From an uncultured Clostridium sp. (GTDB taxonomy: Bacteria; Bacillota; Clostridia; Clostridiales; Clostridiaceae): a stretch of DNA of 36,660 bases. Location: assembly GCA_900547475.1 (NCBI GenBank), contig URGW01000039.1, positions 1-36,660 of the forward strand. The letters run 5' to 3'. A program made the translations under genes and the position numbers. Below the pieces are notes generated by a model that was not told the origin of the DNA, did not search any database, and was given only the letters and a program-made list of their open reading frames with translations. Positions 17,601 through 23,103 of this stretch are shown here, one piece after another; the first letter of the stretch is position 1; each line of letters begins with the position of its first letter.

Positions 17601-18188
17601 CCAGTCAACTAACTTAGCTAATTCATCATATTCTAATACTTCAATTTTTTGTATCTCATGAGATGTTCTAAATCCATCAAAGAAGTTCATAAATGGAATT
17701 CTAGTTTTAATTGCAGTTAAATGTGCAACTGCAGATAAATCCATAACTTCTTGAACTGAACCTTCAGCAAGCATAGCAAAACCAGTTTGTCTAGCTGCCA
17801 TAACATCTTGATGATCTCCAAATATATTTAATGAAGATGTTGCTAATGCTCTAGCAGATACATGTATAACCCCTGGAAGTCTTTCTCCAGATATCTTATA
17901 CATATTAGGAATCATTAATAATAAACCTTGTGAAGCTGTATATGTAGTAGTATAAGCCCCAGCCTGTAATGATCCATGAACAGCTCCTGCTGCTCCTCCC
18001 TCTGATTGCATTTCCATAACCTTTACTGGTTGTCCAAAAATATTCTTCCTACCTTGTGCAACCCATTCATCAACATGTTCTGCCATTGGTGATGATGGAG
18101 TTATTGGATAAATAGCAGTTACTTCTGTAAACGCATATGAAACGTGTGCAGCAGCAGTGTTACCATCCATAGTCTTCATTTTTCTCAT
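14670..18188 (-). CDS. nifJ: Pyruvate:ferredoxin (flavodoxin) oxidoreductase
   Basis: This 1172-residue single-chain enzyme converts pyruvate and CoA to acetyl-CoA and CO2 and passes electrons to ferredoxin or flavodoxin, the central step of clostridial fermentation. Domains in order are: the N-terminal domain with YPITPSSPMAEH, the CoA-binding and linker domains, and two 4Fe-4S motifs of the ferredoxin domain (CIQCNQCSVVCP near residue 691, CTGCGNCAEVCP near 749). The C-terminal TPP domain follows, with CAGCGE near 816 (proximal cluster) and GDGWAYDIGYGG near 966. Length is normal. I chose the ATG at 18188 because GGAGGT lies about 7 nt upstream; the extension to 18227 lacks one. A 41-bp palindrome sits about 50 bp upstream, and the flavodoxin gene precedes it. 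Confidence 0.97.
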   Translation of the reverse strand: MRKMKTMDGNTAAAHVSYAFTEVTAIYPITPSSPMAEHVDEWVAQGRKNIFGQPVKVMEMQSEGGAAGAVHGSLQAGAYTTTYTASQGLLLMIPNMYKISGERLPGVIHVSARALATSSLNIFGDHQDVMAARQTGFAMLAEGSVQEVMDLSAVAHLTAIKTRIPFMNFFDGFRTSHEIQKIEVLEYDELAKLVDWEAVNEFRKNSLNPDHPVTRGTAQNPDIYFQTREAVNRFYDDIPEVVEGYMAEITKLTGREYHCFDYYGAPDADRVIIAMGSGTDVAEETVDYLNSRGEKVGVVKVRLYRPFSIEKLLAAIPDTVKKIAVLDRTKEPGSIGEPLYLDVVSAFAGKANAPVIVGGRYGLGSKDPNPSDIAAVYANLSKDEPKNGFTIGIVDDVTFTSLETVEDIDATPEGTKACKFWGLGSDGTVGANKSAIKIIGDHTDMYAQGYFSYDSKKSGGITVSHLRFGKKPIKSPYLIDKADFVACHNQSYVYKYNVLDGLKNNGKFLLNTIWTPEELDEKLPAEMKRTIAEKNIEFYTLNAVKIAQEIGLGGRINMIMQAAFFKLANIIPVDEAIAYLKQAVVTSYGKKGEKVVNMNNAAIDAGVGAIVKIDVPATWVDAVDTEVAATKEVPAFIKEIVDPMNRQEGFDLPVSTFVKHNMEDGTFMAGTAAYEKRGIAINVPEWIPENCIQCNQCSVVCPHAAIRPFLLTGEEAEKAPASMKTTDAKALKTEAPYKFTIGVTPLDCTGCGNCAEVCPAKNKALVMKPQDSQHDQIDAWDYATTEVSAKKNPMNKNTLKGSQFEQPLLEFSGACAGCGETPYAKLVTQLFGDRMMVANATGCSSIWGGSAPATPYTVNHNGHGPAWANSLFEDNAEYGLGMFLGVKAIRDRIADNVKVALESDISDETKSVLKDWLENIEESVGTRERANALVTALENCDAEIAKTILNDKEFFVKRSQWIFGGDGWAYDIGYGGLDHVLASGENVNVLVFDTEVYSNTGGQSSKSTPTAAIAKFAASGKRTKKKDLGMMAMSYGYVYVAQISMGADKNQTLKAIAEAEAYDGPSLIIAYAPCINHGIKAGMTNSQSEAKKAVDCGYWALYRYNPTLKGTKNPFSLDSREPKGDFREFLMGEVRYASLAKAFPEAADALFEKTQADAMERLENYRKLANQE

Positions 18189-18238
18189 CTTGTCTACCTC
18201 CGCTTCCCTTTTTTTTAAATTAAGCATATAAATAATAT

Positions 18239-18279
18239 GGTATACATCAAATTAAACTATATTTAATTTCAAATATACC
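18239..18279. promoter_or_regulatory. 41-bp imperfect palindrome upstream of nifJ
   Basis: The two 18-nt arms GGTATACATCAAATTAAA (plus) and GGTATATTTGAAATTAAA (minus) match at 15 positions around a CTATA centre. The outer GGTATA and inner AATTAAA blocks are perfect. It lies about 50 bp upstream of the nifJ start, where an operator or leader hairpin would be. It does not match the Rex consensus TTGTTAANNNNTTAACAA. Confidence 0.5.
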
Positions 18280-18342
18280 ATTATTGCTTACATAAAATGT
18301 ATATATAATTTATTTACTTATTAGATATGAAAGAAATTAAAA

Positions 18343-18774
18343 TTACTTATCTAAACTTAATAATTTTCCTAGCTCTTTAGCTTTTCTTAAATCATCCTGT
18401 TCTACAGAATCTTTAACTGCTAATTTTCCTAAAACTTTAAATCCACAATCCTCCATATTTCTTTCCCATTTATCAATAAATTTTGTATCACGCCATCCAC
18501 ATGATCCAAATAATACTAAAGGTTTATTTCTAATTTCTAATTCCTTTAATCTATTAATAAACGGCTTCATATCTATTTCCTCAATATCATCGTTTATCAT
18601 TGCAGGGCTTCCCAATGCTACTGCATCTGCTTGTAAAACATCTTGAATAGACGCATCTGCCACATGCTTTGTTTCAATTTCTACATCTCCTATACTAGCT
18701 CCTTCGCATATAGCATTGGCTATAATTTCAACATTTCCACCATTACTCCAATATATTATTGAAACTTTTTTCAT
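18343..18774 (-). CDS. Flavodoxin
   Basis: This 143-residue short-chain flavodoxin has the FMN phosphate-binding loop near the N-terminus (YWSNGGNVEIIANAI, in place of the more usual SxTGNT) and the later FMN-contact stretches ALGSPAMIND and LFGSCGWRD. It would carry single electrons at low potential, and its neighbour nifJ is the classic donor for flavodoxin in anaerobes. GAGGTG upstream supports the start. It has its own promoter at 18831-18858. No terminator is visible in the 154 bp before nifJ, so some read-through into nifJ is possible. A flavodoxin-like regulatory or maturation protein is the alternative, but length and motifs fit flavodoxin. Confidence 0.9.
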   Translation of the reverse strand: MKKVSIIYWSNGGNVEIIANAICEGASIGDVEIETKHVADASIQDVLQADAVALGSPAMINDDIEEIDMKPFINRLKELEIRNKPLVLFGSCGWRDTKFIDKWERNMEDCGFKVLGKLAVKDSVEQDDLRKAKELGKLLSLDK

Positions 18775-18830
18775 TTTCGCACCTCTTCTACTTTTGTTTG
18801 GTTTATTATGCTAGTTTTTCCATCAATTTC

Positions 18831-18858
18831 ATTATATAACACTAAAAAATTTTTTCAA
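18831..18858 (-). promoter_or_regulatory. Flavodoxin promoter with upstream cre-like site
   Basis: On minus TTGAAA (18853-18858) and TATAAT (18831-18836) are 16 bp apart. About 35 bp further upstream, TGAAAACGGTTATA (18893-18906) matches the CcpA cre consensus with one mismatch. Its centre would lie near -75 relative to the expected start of transcription, an upstream position at which CcpA can activate. Confidence 0.65.
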
Positions 18859-18913
18859 GTTCTTTACATCTATATTTTAAAATTTATTTTCATGAAAACG
18901 GTTATATAGTAAA

Positions 18914-19993
18914 TTATTTTTTCTTTATACTATTCACTATTACATTTATAATTGCATCAACACCATTTTTCATTTCACTATTACTCATACTTTTCACTAA
19001 ATCATTTTTTCTTAATTGTAATTCTGAAAGCTTTTCCATCAAATTATGTTTTTCTATCATTTCATCTTCATCTAAAACTAACGAATATCCTTCTTTTGCA
19101 AAAGAATTTGCATTTAATATTTGATCTCCTCTACTACTTTTTTTAGATAATGGTATTAATAGTGTTGGCTTTTTTAATGCTAATAATTCAAATATAACAT
19201 TTGCTCCCGCTCTAGAAATTATAAAATCAGCATATTTAAGCAAATGTGGTAAATCTTCTTTAACATACTCAAACTGCTTATATCCCTCTAAATCATTTAA
19301 TGATTTATCTAAATTACCTTTTCCACATATGTGAATAACATTAAAATTCCTTAGTATTTCATTAATATGATATCTAACTTCATCATTTATATTTTTTGCA
19401 CCTAAACTACCACCTATAACTAAAATTGCATCTTTATCATTTTTAAAGTTACAAATTTCTTTTCCTCTTATTCTGCTTCCCTTTAATATTTCTTCCCTTA
19501 TAGGAGTACCTGTTAATTCACCTTTACCATCTTTTATATACTTTAAGCTTTCTCTAAAAGTTACACATAACTTATCACAAAATGGAGCAGATAATTTATT
19601 TGCAAGCCCTGGTGTTAAATCTGACTCATGAGATACTACCGGTATCTTTTTTATTGATGCAGCTATAACTACTGGTACAGCAACAAATCCACCCTTTGAG
19701 AAAATAACATCTGGCTTTTCTTTTGATAAAATTTTACTTGCTTGTAAAACTCCTTTCATAACCTTAAATGGATCTGAAAAATTCTTCATATCAAAATATC
19801 TTCTTAACTTTCCTGATGAAATTGAATAATAAGGTATACCTGCATCACCTATAATCTCCTTTTCAATTCCTTCATAACTTCCTATATACTTTATTTCAAA
19901 ATCCTTCTCTTTTAATTTTGGAACTAAAGCTAAGTTTGGAGTTACATGTCCTGCTGTTCCCCCGCCAGTCATTATAATCTTATACTTACTCAT
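18914..19993 (-). CDS. murG: MurG, lipid II-forming N-acetylglucosaminyltransferase
   Basis: This 359-residue GT28 enzyme adds GlcNAc from UDP-GlcNAc to lipid I at the inner face of the membrane, giving lipid II for peptidoglycan. The N-terminal G loop MTGGGTAGHVTPNLAL is diagnostic. Further marks are VSHESDLTPGLANKL, the GGSLGAKNIND loop at the start of the C-terminal domain, and SRAGANVIFELLAL with the UDP-binding Glu. Length is normal. GAGGTG supports the start. The gene stands outside a division/cell-wall cluster: neighbours are flavodoxin (downstream) and a divergent spore-protein gene. No clear terminator follows it. Confidence 0.96.
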   Translation of the reverse strand: MSKYKIIMTGGGTAGHVTPNLALVPKLKEKDFEIKYIGSYEGIEKEIIGDAGIPYYSISSGKLRRYFDMKNFSDPFKVMKGVLQASKILSKEKPDVIFSKGGFVAVPVVIAASIKKIPVVSHESDLTPGLANKLSAPFCDKLCVTFRESLKYIKDGKGELTGTPIREEILKGSRIRGKEICNFKNDKDAILVIGGSLGAKNINDEVRYHINEILRNFNVIHICGKGNLDKSLNDLEGYKQFEYVKEDLPHLLKYADFIISRAGANVIFELLALKKPTLLIPLSKKSSRGDQILNANSFAKEGYSLVLDEDEMIEKHNLMEKLSELQLRKNDLVKSMSNSEMKNGVDAIINVIVNSIKKK

Positions 19994-20290
19994 TAAAACA
20001 CCTCATTGATTATTAATGTATCTATATTAATTATATTTATTAAAATAATATAGCTTTACACAAATTTTTAATCTTTATCTTAATCATTTTTATTAAGATT
20101 TTAACCAAATTTCAACTCTTAATTCTAAAATTTATCTAATATTCACGAAATTTAAGTTGTAAATAGTTAATCATCCCTATATATTCTACCACTAACCCAG
20201 TATTTTTCCACCTTTTCCTCTAATTTAATATAATACAAACTGTCCAATTGGATAAGCTATTAACATAAAGATATAAGGAGGTGAATTTAA
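19994..20290. other. Divergent intergenic region between murG and the spore protein gene
   Basis: This 297-bp AT-rich gap must hold the murG promoter (minus) and the spore-protein promoter (plus). A possible but unconvincing murG promoter (TTGTGT upstream of an AT-rich -10) is present. I cannot place a sigma-G-type promoter for the spore gene with confidence. No small gene is seen. Confidence 0.5.
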
Positions 20291-20473
20291 ATGGCACAAA
20301 ACTTAGTACCTGAAGCTAAAGATAAATTAGCTAAATTCAAAAACCAAGTTTCTAGTGAAATGGGCGTTCCTTTCACAGACTATAATGGTAACCTTACTTC
20401 TAAGCAATGCGGTAGCGTTGGTGGAGAAATGGTTAAACGTATGGTTGAACAATACGAAAACGGATTGAAATAA
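20291..20473 (+). CDS. Alpha/beta-type small acid-soluble spore protein
   Basis: This 60-residue protein saturates spore DNA and protects it from UV and heat, then is degraded at germination. The two conserved family blocks are present: EAKDKLAKFKNQVSSEMGV (residues 8-26) and CGSVGGEMVKRMVEQ (40-54), with the GxVGGxMVK core. At the usual GPR protease site, (T/G)E-(F/I)-A-S-E, the first Glu is replaced by Gln (Gln19) and the Ala by Ser21, so this copy may be cleaved poorly. AAGGAGGTG lies 8 nt before the start. It is one of only two plus-strand genes in the window and ends in a strong bidirectional terminator. Expression late in the forespore is expected from the family. Confidence 0.95.
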   Translation: MAQNLVPEAKDKLAKFKNQVSSEMGVPFTDYNGNLTSKQCGSVGGEMVKRMVEQYENGLK

Positions 20474-20482
20474 TAACTTTCC

Positions 20483-20528
20483 AAAATAAATAATAGGATG
20501 CCCTAAAAAGCACCCTATTATTTATTTT
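20483..20528. terminator. Bidirectional terminator between the spore protein gene and recJ
   Basis: Two 18-nt arms (20483-20500 and 20511-20528) pair at 17 of 18 positions around a 10-nt loop, with A-rich and T-rich ends on both sides. It serves the convergent spore gene (plus) and recJ (minus), and its right arm includes the recJ stop codon. Confidence 0.9.
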
Positions 20529-22288
20529 GAAATCCTATAATTACTTATAACTAATTGAACCTTTTTATTTCCATTAAATTCATTAATTTCAGGCATACAA
20601 ATTATATCCAAATAAAGATTATTAGATAAACCATTAAATACTTTATTATACTCAATTTCACCTAACTCATCCTTTATAGACTTTTCAAAACCTTCTATAT
20701 CACCAAAATATATCCCTTCAATATACAACCTTCCATCAGTTAATTTAAGTTTAAGTACATTTCTATTTTTACCTAGTATTTTTGCCTCTACAACTTTTAA
20801 CTTTTTCATCCCAAAAGTAGGCTTAGGATTTGCTTTTCCATAAGGCTCTAATAATGCTATTTGATCTATTAACTCATAATTTATTTGACTTAATAATAAG
20901 CCCATATCAATTGAAACTTTAGGAATTATATCCTCATCACTTAACGTTGTAACATTATTTAATCTACTTCTAAATTCATCTATATTTTCATTTGGTATAG
21001 ACATTCCAGCTGCCATTGGATGTCCCCCAAACTTACCTAATAAATCCTTACACTTTAATAGTTCTTCAAACATATTATACTCTTCAATAGACCTTCCTGA
21101 ACCTTTAGCTCCATCATGAGCCTTCGTTAAAATAATTGTAGGAAGATTATATTTTTCTCTAACTCTTCCTGCTATTATTCCAGCAATACTTTCATGAACA
21201 TCTTCTAAGTATACAACTAATACTTTATCCTTAGTCATATTATTTTTTTCTATTATCTCAATAGCTTCATCCAAACCTTCTTTTGTTAGCTCTTGTCTTT
21301 CTTTATTTAAATCATTAAGCTTTTCTGCTAATTCTTTAGCTTCTATTTCATTATTACTTAAAAGCATTTTTAATGCCCACTCTGCTTGTTCAAGCCTACC
21401 TGAGGCATTGATACTTGGACCTATAACAAATCCTAGTGTATAAACTGTTATAGTCTTTTCCTCTAATCCTGTTTCCTTAAATAAAGCCTTTAATCCAATA
21501 TTATTAGTTGAATTTATTCTTTTTAAACCTTCTTTAACTATTATTCTATTTTCAGATGTTAAATCAACAACATCACAAACAGTAGCTATTGCAACATATT
21601 GAAGTAAATCATAAAGTTCTTCTTTACTTACATTGAACTCTTCATAAAGACATTCAACAAATTTATAAGCTACAGTAGCTCCACAAATTTTATCAAACTT
21701 ATATTCACATTTTTCTTGTTTAGGATTTAAAACAAAATCAGCATTAGGAACAATATATTTTCTCTCACCATTTTCTTCAATAAAAGGTACATCATGATGA
21801 TCTGTAATTATTACCTTTAATCCTAATTCTTTAGCAAGCTTAACTTGCTCTATTGCTGCTATACCATTATCACAAGTAATTATAATATCAACATTATCTT
21901 CACTTGCTTTTCTTATTATACTTTCATTTATCCCATATCCTTCTTTTATTCTATCAGGAATATGGAAACTAACATTTCCACCACATTTTTTTATAGCAGT
22001 ATACAGTACATATGTGCTAATAACCCCATCTACATCGTAATCTCCTACTATAAGTATCTTTTCTCTAGTAATTATACTGCTTTTCATTAATTCAACAGCA
22101 CCGATCATTCCTAACATTTCTTTAGGATTATTAAAATCATCTATATTACCATCTAAAAATTCTTTTGCAATATCTAAATTATATATCCCTCTATTAACTA
22201 ATAGTTTTGCTACTACTTCACTAACACCTAGATCCTGTGCTAATTTTGCAGTATTAAACTTAACATTCCTAACCATCCATTTTTCCAA
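20522..22288 (-). CDS. recJ: Single-stranded-DNA-specific exonuclease RecJ
   Basis: This 588-residue nuclease degrades single-stranded DNA 5' to 3' in recombination and mismatch repair. The DHH domain motifs are VGDYDVDGVIS, ITCDNGIAA and ITDHHDVP, with VCDVVDL later. The DHHA1 motif GKFGGHPMAAGMSI follows, and the C-terminal part is an OB-like domain. I use the TTG at 22288 because GAGGTG lies 5 nt upstream; the longer frame to 22315 would start at another TTG inside an inverted repeat. A later ATG (MVRNV) lies too far from the ribosome site. The last codons overlap the bidirectional terminator. It is downstream of the DJ-1 gene across a heptad repeat. Confidence 0.93.
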   Translation of the reverse strand: MEKWMVRNVKFNTAKLAQDLGVSEVVAKLLVNRGIYNLDIAKEFLDGNIDDFNNPKEMLGMIGAVELMKSSIITREKILIVGDYDVDGVISTYVLYTAIKKCGGNVSFHIPDRIKEGYGINESIIRKASEDNVDIIITCDNGIAAIEQVKLAKELGLKVIITDHHDVPFIEENGERKYIVPNADFVLNPKQEKCEYKFDKICGATVAYKFVECLYEEFNVSKEELYDLLQYVAIATVCDVVDLTSENRIIVKEGLKRINSTNNIGLKALFKETGLEEKTITVYTLGFVIGPSINASGRLEQAEWALKMLLSNNEIEAKELAEKLNDLNKERQELTKEGLDEAIEIIEKNNMTKDKVLVVYLEDVHESIAGIIAGRVREKYNLPTIILTKAHDGAKGSGRSIEEYNMFEELLKCKDLLGKFGGHPMAAGMSIPNENIDEFRSRLNNVTTLSDEDIIPKVSIDMGLLLSQINYELIDQIALLEPYGKANPKPTFGMKKLKVVEAKILGKNRNVLKLKLTDGRLYIEGIYFGDIEGFEKSIKDELGEIEYNKVFNGLSNNLYLDIICMPEINEFNGNKKVQLVISNYRISK

Positions 22289-22307
22289 AAAATCACCTCG
22301 CCTGTTT

Positions 22308-22445
22308 AGTGACAAGTGATAAATTATAAGTTTTAAGTTAATGAATAAAGTCAGCTATCGCTGACTTTAATAAAAATTATATTAAAGAAACTCCCAAAGG
22401 AAGTTTCCTACTTAACTTGTCACTTATCACTTGAAACTTGTCACT
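22308..22445. repeat. Heptad inverted repeat, copy C, with nested hairpins
   Basis: The left arm (22308-22342) is AGTGACA, AGTGATA, AATTATA, AGTTTTA, AGTTAAT. The right arm, read on minus from 22445 to 22411, is AGTGACA, AGTTTCA, AGTGATA, AGTGACA, AGTTAAG. Each arm is exactly 35 nt. Between them lie a 9-bp hairpin, AAAGTCAGC/GCTGACTTT with loop TATC (22347-22368), and a GAAACT/AGTTTC hairpin (near 22387-22407). No strong T run follows on minus. Confidence 0.8.
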
Positions 22446-22455
22446 TAATAATCTT

Positions 22456-22995
22456 CTAATTATTAAAAAGCATTGCCTTTTTAATTTGTTCTACCTTATC
22501 AGGTGCTACATATTTTAAAATTTCAAAGGCAAATGGTATTGCAGCCGCAGGACCTCTTCCTGTAATAATGTTTCCATCAACAACTACAAGCTCCTCTTTA
22601 TAATTACATCCTACTAATTGCTCTTCAAATCCTGGATAACACGTTGCATTTTTACCATTTACTATTCCAAGCTTACCAAAAGTTATTGGCCCTGCACATA
22701 TAGCAGCTACAATCTTGCCTTCATCATAAAATTTCTTTACAAGTTCATTAACTCTTTCATCATCTCTTAAGTTTACTGCACCTGGCATTCCACCTGGTAA
22801 TACAACAACATCATAATCATAAATTTCTTCATTTAAAACTTTATCAGCTTTTATTGTTATTGAATGAGATGTAGTTACTTCCAAACTCTTTGTTCCAATA
22901 GTGTTGCAAGTAACACCTGCTCTTCTTAAAATATCAACTGTTGTTAATGCTTCAATAGTTTCAAAACCCTCTGCTAATAAAACTGCAACCTTCAC
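22456..22995 (-). CDS. DJ-1/PfpI family protein (YajL-like)
   Basis: This 179-residue protein has the DJ-1/YajL fold. Glu15 lies in EGFETIEALT, the nucleophile-elbow Cys100 in AAICAGP, and LPGGMPGAVNLR and GRGPAAAIPFA are family motifs. Members of the group are linked to oxidative-stress protection, glyoxal/protein-repair activity or chaperone action; in clostridia the exact role is unsettled. The start is GTG, with AAGGAG 9 nt upstream. It lies between parC and recJ, flanked on both sides by heptad inverted repeats (copies C and D), so it may be transcribed with parE-parC. Confidence 0.9.
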   Translation of the reverse strand: MKVAVLLAEGFETIEALTTVDILRRAGVTCNTIGTKSLEVTTSHSITIKADKVLNEEIYDYDVVVLPGGMPGAVNLRDDERVNELVKKFYDEGKIVAAICAGPITFGKLGIVNGKNATCYPGFEEQLVGCNYKEELVVVDGNIITGRGPAAAIPFAFEILKYVAPDKVEQIKKAMLFNN

Positions 22996-23023
22996 TTTTA
23001 TACACTCCTTAAAATTAATTTAT

Positions 23024-23095
23024 AGTTAAGAGTTAATAATTACAATTTATAAATTAAACTCCGTAATAAATCTATTAATTTACTAATTACTAACT
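23024..23095. repeat. Heptad inverted repeat, copy D (degenerate)
   Basis: The left arm (23024-23058) is AGTTAAG, AGTTAAT, AATTACA, ATTTATA, AATTAAA. The right arm, on minus from 23095 to 23061, is AGTTAGT, AATTAGT, AAATTAA, TAGATTT, ATTACGG. Only the outer units pair well. Total length (72 bp) and spacer (2 bp) equal those of copy A. It fills the gap between parC and the DJ-1 gene. Confidence 0.55.
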
Positions 23096-23103
23096 CAAAA
23101 ATT

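Noticed and set aside
18239..18279. Reading the nifJ palindrome as a Rex site
   Set aside because: Lacks TTGTTAA/TTAACAA half-sites with the short spacer of Rex operators.
20110..20185. Possible fifth heptad element with AACTCTT/AATTCTA and AGTTGTA/AATAGTT
   Set aside because: The units point outward instead of toward each other, only one or two per side match, and AT-richness alone explains it.
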